The position numbers were made by a program, and so were the translations under genes. Below the pieces are notes generated by a model that was not told the DNA's origin, searched no databases, and saw nothing but the letters and a program-made list of their open reading frames with translations. A DNA stretch of 22,409 nt, from assembly GCA_009700815.1 (NCBI GenBank), contig WLLG01000007.1:1-22409 (forward strand). Reading direction: 5' to 3'. Origin of the DNA: Actinomycetota bacterium (GTDB taxonomy: Bacteria; Actinomycetota; Acidimicrobiia; Acidimicrobiales; Microtrichaceae). Positions 1 through 7,746 of the stretch are shown piece after piece (position 1 is the stretch's first letter; every line of letters starts with the position of its first letter).

Positions 1-367
1 AGCGAACTACCCCACCAGGTTCTTGGCAGATTGCATTCGCGGCCGAAAGCTCACCACGCTGGAGCACGGGGTGCATCTGTTGACCCAGGTACCAGCTGAA
101 CTCTTCGGCTTGCGCGATCGCGGCACACTCTCCGAGGGTGCTCACGCCGACATGGTGCTGTTCGATCCGCTGCTGATCGAATCCGAGATGCTGACAATGG
201 TGGACGACCTTCCGGGCGGGACCAGTCGCCTCTACGCCGGATCAGTCGGCGTGAACCACGTGTTTGTGAGTGGCGTCGAAGTCGTCCGCAATAGCGAAGC
301 AACAGGAGAGCTACCCGGTTCAATCATTCGCTCCGGTGTCGACACCGACACTGTGGCGCTCAACTAG
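1..367 (+). CDS. N-acyl-D-amino-acid deacylase / amidohydrolase family 3, C-terminal end (partial)
   Basis: The reading frame is open from the window edge (first full codon at base 2) to TAG at 365-367, so the true start lies upstream. About 121 residues are visible. They begin YPTRFLADCIRG, then LEHGVHLLTQVPAELFGLRDRG and GAHADMVLFDP. This is the usual C-terminal end of D-aminoacylase-like amidohydrolases, where the chain returns to the small beta domain beside the TIM barrel. The family hydrolyses N-acyl groups from D-amino acids or related amides in the cytoplasm. The metal-binding histidines lie in the missing part, so activity and substrate cannot be judged. The gene converges on wecA with about 48 bases between the stops. 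I see no convincing terminator there, only a 5-base GCAAG/CTTGC pairing around 367-403. Confidence 0.8.
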   Translation, partial: ANYPTRFLADCIRGRKLTTLEHGVHLLTQVPAELFGLRDRGTLSEGAHADMVLFDPLLIESEMLTMVDDLPGGTSRLYAGSVGVNHVFVSGVEVVRNSEATGELPGSIIRSGVDTDTVALN

Positions 368-415
368 CAAGTTCTGATTCGCCCCCACTACTGCGGAGCT
401 TGCAACCCCGCCGGG

Positions 416-1648
416 TCAGGAACTGAGCTTGGGCAATTCCGGCTCTGACCCAGATCCGGTATCTGCCTCTCCCTCTGCCTCATTCGGGGGGCCTGCCTGG
501 GCTGGCTCTTCAGGTGGTTCAGCTGCGTCGGAGTTATCGCCCAGGTCGCTGTATCGGCCGAACCGTGGGGCGAAGAGCGTAAACAACAGCAGGGCGAGGG
601 CCAGCAAGCCAATGGGCACGATGCCGTTACCACGACTCGTTAACGCTGGGATGAGCACAAAGCAAGACAGCACCGCTGTCCAACCCCACAGAATGACAAC
701 AGTGCGACGTTGGCCGTGGCCAAGGTCCATCAACCTGTGATGCAGGTGCTGTTTATCTGCAGTCGCAACGCCTGTTCGATTCCTCGCCCGACGCACTACA
801 GCGAAGACCAGATCAAACAGCGGAACACCCAGGATCACCAGCGGAATCACGAGCGGCGCAAAGAAAAACCAAGATTGTCCCGAGAATGGATCATCCGACT
901 GTCCACCAACGGCAATCGTTGATGCAGCTAGAAGCAGCCCGAGCAGCAGTGCCCCAGAGTCACCCATGAAGATGCTTGCCGGGTTGAAGTTAAAGGGTAA
1001 GAAGCCGAGGCAGACCCCGGCAGTGATGATCGCAATCAGAGGCCCCAAATTGCCGGGGTCGATGACACCAACCTCGAGGAGCCGCCACCCGTACAAGAAA
1101 AACGACCCGGCACCGATCGCAACGATTCCTGCTGCTAGGCCGTCGAGTCCATCAATCAGATTCACGGCGTTGGCCATGCCAACAACCCAGAGCACAGTAA
1201 TCAGCGCCGACATGTCTGGCGGTAGCAACGTGAAACCCAAGAACGGCACTCTGAAATAGATGATGGTCAGGCCAACCAGGGTCAAAATCGAGCCTGCAAG
1301 AACCATGCCTGCCACCTTGGCTGGGGCGGAGACATCTCGTAGGTCGTCGATCAGGCCCGTCAGCCAGATCACCGTGGCCGCCGCAATCACACCTAGAACG
1401 TTTCCAGGGGCGTCGAATACCGGTCCAAACTCGGGCAATCGCCAAGCCACTGCAAGAGCAACGAGCAGGCCAATGAACAAGGCGGTCCCACCAAGAATTG
1501 GGGTTGGCTTTGCGTGCACGGTTCGGTCACCTGGCTGGGCCATGGCACCGATTTTTCGAGACAGAATCCGCAAGGGCGGCACCGAGATTGCCGTGGCAAT
1601 AACGGCTACTGCCATCACAAACAAATACGGCAAGGGACCCACAGACAA
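416..1648 (-). CDS. wecA: WecA-type undecaprenyl/decaprenyl-phosphate N-acetylglucosaminyl-1-phosphate transferase
   Basis: This polytopic membrane enzyme of the MraY/WecA family transfers a HexNAc-1-phosphate, normally GlcNAc, from a UDP-sugar to a polyprenyl phosphate. That starts the linker of secondary wall polymers such as arabinogalactan or teichoic acids. The 410 residues show the family motifs in order: HAKPTPILGG (45-54), the metal-binding DD at 101-102, NLIDGLDGLAAG (163-174), FMGDSG (227-232) and HLHHR (301-305). The HxHHR form is typical of WecA rather than MraY. About ten hydrophobic stretches are visible. The last 40 residues are an acidic, proline-rich cytoplasmic-type tail. 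The start is TTG at 1648 with no clear Shine-Dalgarno; a GTG two codons later is possible. It is the last gene of rpiB-glyA-wecA, 69 bases after glyA. In many actinobacteria the ATP synthase operon follows, but here the next gene is a convergent amidohydrolase. Confidence 0.92.
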   Translation of the reverse strand: MSVGPLPYLFVMAVAVIATAISVPPLRILSRKIGAMAQPGDRTVHAKPTPILGGTALFIGLLVALAVAWRLPEFGPVFDAPGNVLGVIAAATVIWLTGLIDDLRDVSAPAKVAGMVLAGSILTLVGLTIIYFRVPFLGFTLLPPDMSALITVLWVVGMANAVNLIDGLDGLAAGIVAIGAGSFFLYGWRLLEVGVIDPGNLGPLIAIITAGVCLGFLPFNFNPASIFMGDSGALLLGLLLAASTIAVGGQSDDPFSGQSWFFFAPLVIPLVILGVPLFDLVFAVVRRARNRTGVATADKQHLHHRLMDLGHGQRRTVVILWGWTAVLSCFVLIPALTSRGNGIVPIGLLALALLLFTLFAPRFGRYSDLGDNSDAAEPPEEPAQAGPPNEAEGEADTGSGSEPELPKLSS

Positions 1649-1717
1649 CAGGTTAGTAGGCCGTGTTCAGACAGCATGCGGCCACGCAGCAAAGGTTGAC
1701 GCCTCGCATGAGCGGTC

Positions 1718-2962
1718 TCAGAGCGGGTACGGGGTGAACTTGGAGCAGAGCAATTCAACATCGCCTCGCACTTCAGCGATCACTGACTCATCGCTCGGTG
1801 CTGCCAGGACGCGTGTGATCAGTTCAGCAATCTGAGTCATCTCGGGTTCGGCCATTCCTTGAGTTGTCACCGAGGGAGTTCCAATTCTGAGTCCAGATGT
1901 AACAAAGGGTGAACGCTGGTCATCAGGAACCGTGTTCTTGTTCAGCGTTATCCCTGCGAGGTCAAGAGCAATCTGAGCTTCCTTGCCCGTAAGTTCTGCG
2001 TCGAACGAGCGAAGGTCCATCAGGAGCAGGTGATTATCAGACCCGCCCGAAACCAAGCGGAACCCCTGAGAAATCAGCGACTCTGCAAGTGCTTGTGAAT
2101 TCTTAACAATCTGCTGGGCGTACCCGGCAAAGCTCGGATCTGCGGCCTCGCGAAATGCAACTGCCTTGCCGGCAATCACATGTTCCAAGGGTCCACCCTG
2201 AAGGCCGGGGAAGATCGCCTTGTTGATGCGAGCGCCAAATTCTTCTTTGGACAGAATGCATCCGCCTCGAGGCCCGCGCAGGGTCTTGTGTGTGGTGAAG
2301 GTGACCACGTCTGCGAACGGGGTTGGGTTGGGGTGCACCCCACCGGCGATTAAGCCGGCGATATGCGCTGCGTCGAACATAAAGAGAGCGCCGACTTCAT
2401 CGCAGATCTCGCGAACGATTTCGGGGTCAATAATTCTGGGGTACGCCGTGGCTCCCGCCACAATCATTTTTGGTCGATGTTCCAAAGCAAGTGAGCGCAT
2501 TTGATCGTAATCAATTCGCTCATCTTCGGGTCGTACCCCGTAGGAGATGAAGTTGTAGAACCGTCCCGAAATGTTTACGGGAGACCCGTGGGTCAGGTGA
2601 CCACCGTGGTCCAAACTCAGGCCAAGCACTGTGTCTCCAGCCTCGAGCAGAGCCAAGTACACGCCGAGGTTTGCATTCGCTCCGGAGTGCGGCTGCACGT
2701 TTGCGGCCTCGGCTCCGAACAGAGACTTGACCCGCTCAATGGCCATCTGCTCAATCTCGTCGACGACCTCGTTTCCTCCGTAGTAACGCTTGCCCGGGTA
2801 ACCCTCAGAATATTTGTTCGTCAGCGCCGAGCCCACTGCCTCCATCACGGCAGGCGAGGTGAAATTCTCGGATGCGATGAGTTGGATGCCGGTGTTTTGT
2901 CGGTCAACCTCTCGGTCGATGGCTGCAAATACTTCGTTGTCACGATCAGTCGGCCATGGCAT
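1718..2962 (-). CDS. glyA: Serine hydroxymethyltransferase
   Basis: This cytosolic PLP enzyme interconverts serine and glycine while charging tetrahydrofolate with a one-carbon unit. The 414-residue product has normal family length and is near-canonical throughout: IQLIASENFTS (26-36), NKYSEGYPGKRYYGG (49-63), FDAAHIAG around 196-203, and the PLP-binding lysine K226 in TFTTHKTLRGPRGG. The ATG at 2962 is well supported: a GAAGGAAG Shine-Dalgarno lies about nine bases upstream. It sits 44 bases after rpiB and 69 before wecA on the same strand, so the three are probably one transcript. No glycine riboswitch-like structure is visible in the short gap before it. Confidence 0.97.
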   Translation of the reverse strand: MPWPTDRDNEVFAAIDREVDRQNTGIQLIASENFTSPAVMEAVGSALTNKYSEGYPGKRYYGGNEVVDEIEQMAIERVKSLFGAEAANVQPHSGANANLGVYLALLEAGDTVLGLSLDHGGHLTHGSPVNISGRFYNFISYGVRPEDERIDYDQMRSLALEHRPKMIVAGATAYPRIIDPEIVREICDEVGALFMFDAAHIAGLIAGGVHPNPTPFADVVTFTTHKTLRGPRGGCILSKEEFGARINKAIFPGLQGGPLEHVIAGKAVAFREAADPSFAGYAQQIVKNSQALAESLISQGFRLVSGGSDNHLLLMDLRSFDAELTGKEAQIALDLAGITLNKNTVPDDQRSPFVTSGLRIGTPSVTTQGMAEPEMTQIAELITRVLAAPSDESVIAEVRGDVELLCSKFTPYPL

Positions 2963-3006
2963 GGCTGATACTTCCTTCGGTAGGCACTCAGAACCGAGTG
3001 CGTTGG

Positions 3007-3492
3007 TTACATCTGTTGGGTAATGAGTGCGTCAAGGCTGTTGACGCGCTTTGCGTGGCGGCCACCCTCAAACTGTGTGGCGAGAAAAACATCGAGAGCT
3101 TCTTTGGCTACCTCTCGACCAATAAGGCGTTCACCTAGGCAGATAACGTTTGCGTCATTGTGCGCTCGGCTCAACCGAGCCGAGGTGACATCGTGAATCG
3201 TGACCGCACGAACTCCGTCGATCTTGTTGGCTGCGATGCAGATCCCAAGCCCCGACCCGCACACTGCAACGCCAAAATCAGCATCGCCCGCTGCTACGGC
3301 TCTTCCGACGGCTGCTCCAAACTCGGGGTAGTCGACCGAGTCTGCAGTATGTGTTCCAAGGTCGGTGACCAATATGGCTTGACTGCTCAAATACTGCGCC
3401 AACTCATTTTTTAGACTCAGGCCGCCATGGTCCGATCCAAGGACAACTCTGATAGGAAGTTCGCTCACGTCCTGCACGGAAGGGTTATTCAC
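3007..3492 (-). CDS. rpiB: Ribose-5-phosphate isomerase B
   Basis: This RpiB/LacAB family enzyme interconverts ribose 5-phosphate and ribulose 5-phosphate in the pentose phosphate pathway. The family signature is plain: VVLGSDHGG near the N-terminus, VDYPEFG, the active-site loop VAVCGSGLGICIAANK with its catalytic Cys, and RLSRAHNDANVICLGERLIG. The frame stays open upstream to 3543, but the conserved part begins at the IRVVLG segment. I chose GTG at 3492 (161 residues) because a TAGAGT -10-like box ends seven bases before it, as in a leaderless transcript. GTG at 3477 or 3468 (153 residues) would also give a normal protein. None of these has a well-placed Shine-Dalgarno. It is the first gene of the rpiB-glyA-wecA operon and is divergent from the thiolase-like gene. 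Confidence 0.93.
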   Translation of the reverse strand: MNNPSVQDVSELPIRVVLGSDHGGLSLKNELAQYLSSQAILVTDLGTHTADSVDYPEFGAAVGRAVAAGDADFGVAVCGSGLGICIAANKIDGVRAVTIHDVTSARLSRAHNDANVICLGERLIGREVAKEALDVFLATQFEGGRHAKRVNSLDALITQQM

Positions 3493-3499
3493 CCCCCTC

Positions 3500-3527
3500 A
3501 CTCTAGTGAACTCACCGCACGTGTAAC
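3500..3527 (-). promoter_or_regulatory. Candidate leaderless promoter of rpiB-glyA-wecA
   Basis: On the minus strand a TAGAGT -10-like box (3500-3505) lies 16 bases after GTTACA (3522-3527), which matches TTGACA at four of six positions. The -10 box ends seven bases before the GTG at 3492, so transcription would begin at or next to the start codon. The call rests on sequence match only. Confidence 0.4.
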
Positions 3528-3601
3528 ACTGCGCACCCCGCACCGGCCACGTGAGTACGGCTACTGAAGGTTCACCAAGCAGGAGTTACCGCTGCTAGGA
3601 G

Positions 3602-3631
3602 TTCGATCATCAGCCCCCTCGCCCTTAGTCT
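3602..3631 (+). promoter_or_regulatory. Candidate leaderless promoter of the thiolase-like gene
   Basis: TAGTCT at 3626-3631 fits the actinobacterial TANNNT -10 form and ends six bases before the ATG at 3638. A weak -35-like TTCGAT lies 18 bases upstream (3602-3607). No Shine-Dalgarno stands in front of the ATG. Two AGGAG words further up (around 3580-3602) are too far away to serve it. Confidence 0.4.
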
Positions 3632-3637
3632 GCAGAC

Positions 3638-5134
3638 ATGTCTGAAGCGAGCTCTTCTCTTAACCCACGAACGCCAGTGATTATCGGTGTTGGTCAAATC
3701 CTTAATCGCGTAGATCAAGGCGCCATTCCGTATGAGCCCGCAACACTTATGACGCAGGCTTTGCTTGCGGCTCAGGCAGATTCCGGGGCCGAAACGGCTT
3801 TGGCTTCTGCGCAGGTTGTAGCGGCAGTCCCCACCATCTCGTGGCGCTACTCAAACCCAGGCGCTCTGGTTCGTGAACAGCTTGGATGCGTAGACGCCAA
3901 AACCTGGTATGCCACCGTTGGCGGGAACACTCCACAGTCCATGGTGAATCGCCTAGCGGCTGCAATCAGCACTGGAGAATTCGACCTAGCCCTGCTCTGT
4001 GGCGGCGAGTCGGGCAAGTCACGTTCTGCTGCAAAGAAGTTGGGGCTTGAGCTCGACTGGACGAGTCAAGCATCTGACGAAACTCCCGATTGGATGGATG
4101 AGTCCCCCTTCTTTATGGGACACTCGTCCGAGGCCGCACGCGGAATCCTGATGCCGCTTCAGGTGTATCCGCTTTTCGAAAATGCACTCTGGCAGGACTC
4201 GACTCGGACGATGGCCGAACATCTGGATTACGTCGGCGAGATTTGGTCCGGGTTCTCTCGAGTTGCCGAGCAGAATCCATACGCATGGAACCGCACCTCA
4301 TTCACCGCAGAGGAGATCACTACCCCAACCTCACAGAATCGGATGATCGGGTACCCCTATACCAAGCGAATGGTAGCCAACCCAGATGTGGACATGGCCT
4401 CTGGAATCATCTTGTGCTCCGTGGAGCGGGCCCGCGCACTTGGGGTACCAGCAGACCGTTGGGTCTTTGTGCATGCGGGCACCGATGCGAAAGATCGCAG
4501 CCTTTCGGAGCGCCTTGATTTTCACTCCTCTGCTGCCATGCGCATTGCCGGCAACCGGGCTTTAGAACTTGCTCAGGTAGATATTGATCAGGTCGAACAT
4601 GTCGATTTGTACTCCTGTTACCCCTCGGCTGTTCAACTAGCTCTGCGTGAACTTTCGATTTCAGCCGACCGCCAACTCACTGTCTACGGGGGCTTGTCAT
4701 TTGCTGGTGGTCCTTGGAATAACCCGGTTGGCCACGCACTGTGTTCGATGGTGCAGGTGCTGCGTGAGGATGCGGGTTCGATGGGCCTAGTTACAGCAAA
4801 CGGCGGCCACGTGGACAAACATGCTTTCGGTCTGTACTCAACCAATCCGCCCAAAGCTGGCTACCGCTGGGAACGTCCACAGGCCGCGGTGGACGCGGTT
4901 GCCGGAAGACCTGCTGCGGGCGACTATCTCGGCGAGGCTTCAATCGAAACTTGGACCGTGATGCATGACCGCGAGGGTCTTGCGACCCGAGGACATGCGG
5001 CATGTTTGACACCCCAAGGCGAGCGCGCTTGGGCAGTGACCTCGCAGCCTGAGCTCATGGCAGCGATGACAAGCGAGGCGCTCTTGGGAAGGGCAGTCCA
5101 GATTGCGGCCGAGGGCGAACTTCAGTTTTTGTGA
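3638..5134 (+). CDS. SCP-2 thiolase-like protein (TLP1-type acetyl-CoA acetyltransferase homologue)
   Basis: The 498-residue product has a thiolase fold followed by an extra C-terminal domain (about 430-498). This matches the SCP-2 thiolase-like protein type 1 group known from mycobacteria. Landmarks are PVIIGVGQ (13-20), GEFDLALLCGGESG (113-126), VDLYSCYPSAVQ (322-333), GGLSFAGGPWNNPVGH (351-366) and LVTANGGHVDKHAFG (384-398). Such proteins are linked to CoA-thioester, lipid or sterol side-chain metabolism, but their reactions are poorly defined. The place of the usual thiolase nucleophile reads VGGNTPQ (94-100), without cysteine. The last catalytic Cys position reads TANGG. His366 in the GH motif and Cys327 (in the place of SCP-2 HDCF) remain. 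A classical thiolase reaction is therefore doubtful. It is divergent from rpiB and convergent with the cyclic-nucleotide-binding gene, with 20 bases between the stops. Confidence 0.88.
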   Translation: MSEASSSLNPRTPVIIGVGQILNRVDQGAIPYEPATLMTQALLAAQADSGAETALASAQVVAAVPTISWRYSNPGALVREQLGCVDAKTWYATVGGNTPQSMVNRLAAAISTGEFDLALLCGGESGKSRSAAKKLGLELDWTSQASDETPDWMDESPFFMGHSSEAARGILMPLQVYPLFENALWQDSTRTMAEHLDYVGEIWSGFSRVAEQNPYAWNRTSFTAEEITTPTSQNRMIGYPYTKRMVANPDVDMASGIILCSVERARALGVPADRWVFVHAGTDAKDRSLSERLDFHSSAAMRIAGNRALELAQVDIDQVEHVDLYSCYPSAVQLALRELSISADRQLTVYGGLSFAGGPWNNPVGHALCSMVQVLREDAGSMGLVTANGGHVDKHAFGLYSTNPPKAGYRWERPQAAVDAVAGRPAAGDYLGEASIETWTVMHDREGLATRGHAACLTPQGERAWAVTSQPELMAAMTSEALLGRAVQIAAEGELQFL

Positions 5135-5154
5135 CCGCTCGGCAAGCAGGCCGA

Positions 5155-5580
5155 CTAGATCGTGCCGAGTCGATTCAGTCGGGCGTGCAGTGCAGTCATA
5201 ATGCGCTCGGATGCCTTTGGCATTTCCTCGAGCAACTTACGAAACGCTTCAGAATTAAATCGCAGCATGTCTAGGTCAGTATCTGCCACAACGGTTGCTG
5301 TACGGGGTCGATGATCAACGAGCGCCATCTCGCCAACCATGGAACCGGGTCCCGAAGAAGCAACATGATCTCCTCGCACGTAGACACTCGCAGTGCCATC
5401 GAGAATGACGTAGCAGTCCGTGCCAGGGTCACCCTGATCTACGACAACGCTTCCGGCCGGAATGAGAACCTCATCAGTGAGTTCCACCACTCGCAGAATC
5501 TCATCGGCGCCAAAACCGTCAAAGAAAGGTACCTCGGTCAACATCTCAGCACGCTCAGCGGGTTTACGGCACAAACTCAT
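5155..5580 (-). CDS. Single-domain cyclic-nucleotide-binding protein
   Basis: The 141-residue protein is one cNMP-binding domain (CRP/FNR jelly roll) with no helix-turn-helix, kinase or acetyltransferase partner in the frame. It opens with LTEVPFFDGFGADEI (14-28), then PAGSVVVDQGDPGTDCYVI (41-59). The phosphate-binding cassette is SGPGSMVGEMALVDHRPRTA (76-95), with the ligand-type residues Glu84 and Arg93 followed by Thr-Ala. Those residues suit binding of cAMP or cGMP. The C-terminal helix ends soon after, so it may act by contacting another protein. ATG at 5580 is supported by GGGGA about seven bases upstream. It is divergent from the alcohol dehydrogenase and convergent with the thiolase-like gene. 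Its partner is unknown, and a regulatory link to these neighbours is only a guess. Confidence 0.85.
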   Translation of the reverse strand: MSLCRKPAERAEMLTEVPFFDGFGADEILRVVELTDEVLIPAGSVVVDQGDPGTDCYVILDGTASVYVRGDHVASSGPGSMVGEMALVDHRPRTATVVADTDLDMLRFNSEAFRKLLEEMPKASERIMTALHARLNRLGTI

Positions 5581-5711
5581 AGGATTCCCCGATCTGCAAT
5601 GCCGCCGGGTCAGACAGCAACTGCCTTCTGCTCAACTAACGCAACACCACAAAGAGTAACCTCAAAGAGGGTCGTGGACTCACCGCTCACGGGATTACGT
5701 TGGGGGAACAG

Positions 5712-6797
5712 ATGAAGGCAGCAGTCATGCGGGGTGGGCAGCTGCTCGTTGATGACGTAGAAGAGCTCTCCGCACAACCAGGGCAGGTCATAGCTGAGGT
5801 CATCGCCTGTGGCATCTGTGGCTCGGACCTCCATGCGCTTCAGCATGCAGATCAACTAGTCGAGATGGCCCAGGTGATGTCTGCAGAGGCAGGACCATTT
5901 GCTCCGGCAGCGATGGATGCTTCACGAGATGTTGTCATGGGTCACGAGTTCTCTGCTCGGGTCCTTGAGGTAGGCCCGAATGTAAACAACCTCGCGGTGG
6001 GCGATCTTGTGGTCTCGCTGCCGATCGTTATGGATTCAGGTGGGCTTCACGCTTTGGGTTATGACAACACCTATCCGGGAGGCTTCGCGCAGCAGATTGC
6101 GCTCTCAGAGGTTCTGTGCAGCAAAGTCCCCAATGGCCTCGACCCCCACCTCGCAGCTCTCACCGAACCGATGTCGGTGGGCGCGCATGCAGTGCATAAG
6201 AGCGTCATCACACCGAAACACGCTGCGGTAGTGCTGGGCTGTGGGCCGGTTGGGCTTGCAGTGATCGCCGCACTCCGCAGTGCAGGAGTCGAGACGATCC
6301 TCGCTTCTGATTATTCAGCTAGCCGACGAGCCCTAGCTAGCGTGTTCGGTGCGAGTGAAGTGACTGACCCCGCTGTGGAGTCACCGATTGCAATCTGGCG
6401 ACGTATCGACGGCCGCAAACCACTCGTGATTTTCGAAGCAGTCGGAGTTCCTGGCATGTTGGAATCCGCCATACTCGAAGCACCTCGCGCCGCACAGATT
6501 CTGGTGGTCGGGGTCTGCATGGTTGCCGACAGTTTTCGCCCCATGATTGCGGTCGGCAAGGAACTCAATCTGCAGTTTGTCTTTGGTTATGACCCCGGGG
6601 AGTTTGCAGACACCCTGCACCGGATTTCGGAAGGGGAATACCCAGTTAGTCAGATGATCACAGCAACGGTGCCCCTTGATGGAGTTGCCGATGCGTTTAC
6701 TGCGCTAGGCGACCCAGACTCGCAAGCCAAGATTTTGGTCACACCGAACGAAACCCCGATCACCCGCATTGGCGCCGGTAAGCGACGGAATCCGTAG
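5712..6797 (+). CDS. Zinc-dependent alcohol dehydrogenase (medium-chain dehydrogenase/reductase)
   Basis: This MDR-family oxidoreductase has 361 residues from ATG 5712, chosen over the upstream in-frame TTG at 5700 because GGGGGA lies about six bases before the ATG. Catalytic zinc ligands are visible: Cys36 in CGICGSD and His78-Glu79 in MGHEF, with Glu152 in LTEPMSVG. The nucleotide site is VVLGCGPVGL (173-182). An acidic residue in LASDYSASRR (Asp200) suggests NAD rather than NADP. Unusual points are the roughly 40 residues between the two zinc motifs and the lack of the four-cysteine structural zinc lobe seen in classical alcohol dehydrogenases. The substrate cannot be told. The last residues (RIGAGKRRNP) are encoded inside a strong hairpin, so the C-terminal tail may simply reflect that overlap. 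It is divergent from the cNMP-binding gene. Confidence 0.9.
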   Translation: MKAAVMRGGQLLVDDVEELSAQPGQVIAEVIACGICGSDLHALQHADQLVEMAQVMSAEAGPFAPAAMDASRDVVMGHEFSARVLEVGPNVNNLAVGDLVVSLPIVMDSGGLHALGYDNTYPGGFAQQIALSEVLCSKVPNGLDPHLAALTEPMSVGAHAVHKSVITPKHAAVVLGCGPVGLAVIAALRSAGVETILASDYSASRRALASVFGASEVTDPAVESPIAIWRRIDGRKPLVIFEAVGVPGMLESAILEAPRAAQILVVGVCMVADSFRPMIAVGKELNLQFVFGYDPGEFADTLHRISEGEYPVSQMITATVPLDGVADAFTALGDPDSQAKILVTPNETPITRIGAGKRRNP

Positions 6798-6812
6798 CTT
6801 ACCGGCGCCAAT
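6768..6812. terminator. Perfect 16-bp inverted repeat, probable bidirectional terminator
   Basis: ATTGGCGCCGGTAAGC (6768-6783) is exactly complementary to 6797-6812. The 13-base centre can itself pair ACGG with CCGT. The alcohol dehydrogenase stop codon (6795-6797) lies in the centre and touches the right arm. The hairpin stands between two convergent genes, adh and prmC. No T-run follows on either side, so it would be a tail-less terminator of the kind proposed for actinobacteria, or an mRNA-end stabiliser. Confidence 0.75.
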
Positions 6813-6861
6813 GATTCAGGTGGCGGGGGGATCCACTGCTGCAGCGTGGGACAGAGTGCGC

Positions 6862-7746
6862 CTATTTGGGACCTGTGGCAACGAGCGCCCGATCACGCCC
6901 AGTTAGATCGGGCTCGATCCGTGTGTGGGTAAATACCGTCGTGGCTAGGGCCTGCATGTCTGCTGCTTGTTCGGGGGACAGCTCGCAAATCAACACGCCG
7001 CCTTCTTGAAGCCACTCCCCCGCCTGAAGAATCAATACTCGCAAGTCGTCAGTCCCGTCGGGGCCAGAACGAAGAGCACCCACGGGCTCCCAGTCAGCTA
7101 CCTCTGGCGGAATCAGCAGGTCAGCGGGCACATAGGGAGGATTCGAGATGAGCAGATCGACTTTGTGCATCAAGTCCTGCGGGAGCGCATCAAACCAAGA
7201 CCCGTGACCTGTAGAGATGCGGGCCCCGGGCCTTCCCAAGCCAGCGATGTTAGCTCGCGCTACTTGCAAAGCCTCGGGAGAATGGTCCGTCAACATCACC
7301 TGAGTCCGCACGCGCTCCACAGCGATTGACAACCCGATTGCACCCGAGCCCGTTCCAAGGTCCACAACCTGGCAGGTTCGATCCCGCGCCCCAAGCCGGT
7401 CCAACTCTGCCAGAGCAACCTCAACTACGGCTTCGGTCTCTGGCCGCGGAATGAGCACCCGCGAATCCACCATGAGATCCAATGATCGAAATGACCATGA
7501 CCCAAGGACATACTGCAGTGGTTCGCCGGCAGATCTGCGCCGCACCATCAGCTCAAAGGAACTCATCGATCGTTCCGTAACGGGATCATCTAGTACCAGA
7601 ATCAGCTCTGAAGGGTCTGCACCCGAAGCCTGTTCAACTACTCGGCGAGCATCGATCGCAGCTTGCTCAAGACCTGCAGCCCGAAACGCCAGCGTTGCTT
7701 CGATGAGCAGATCCCTCCAGCTCACGGTCTGATCCGAGGAACTCAT
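6862..7746 (-). CDS. prmC: Peptide chain release factor N5-glutamine methyltransferase
   Basis: PrmC (HemK) uses S-adenosylmethionine to methylate the glutamine of the GGQ loop in release factors, which raises termination efficiency. The 294 residues show an N-terminal helical substrate-binding domain, LIPRPETE (98-105), the SAM-binding motif VVDLGTGSGAIGLSIA (127-142) and the catalytic NPPY (202-205), all intact. Its ATG overlaps the prfA stop in ATGA (7743-7746), so translation is coupled to that of its substrate RF1. A GGAG lies just before the ATG inside prfA. In many actinobacteria a threonylcarbamoyl-AMP synthase gene (sua5/tsaC) follows. Here the operon ends at the hairpin shared with the alcohol dehydrogenase. 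Confidence 0.96.
   Translation of the reverse strand: MSSSDQTVSWRDLLIEATLAFRAAGLEQAAIDARRVVEQASGADPSELILVLDDPVTERSMSSFELMVRRRSAGEPLQYVLGSWSFRSLDLMVDSRVLIPRPETEAVVEVALAELDRLGARDRTCQVVDLGTGSGAIGLSIAVERVRTQVMLTDHSPEALQVARANIAGLGRPGARISTGHGSWFDALPQDLMHKVDLLISNPPYVPADLLIPPEVADWEPVGALRSGPDGTDDLRVLILQAGEWLQEGGVLICELSPEQAADMQALATTVFTHTRIEPDLTGRDRALVATGPK

Noticed and set aside
1260..1835. 191-codon plus-strand open frame opposite wecA
   Set aside because: It is antisense to WecA, whose motifs are intact, and its translation has no recognisable domain.
3515..3555. Pair of CACGTG words between rpiB and the thiolase-like gene as an operator
   Set aside because: Six-base palindromes are frequent in GC-rich DNA, and neither copy has an extended matching flank.
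5135..5154. Terminator between the convergent thiolase-like and cNMP-binding genes
   Set aside because: Only a 5-bp TCGGC/GCCGA stem is present, with no T-run on the outgoing side of either strand.
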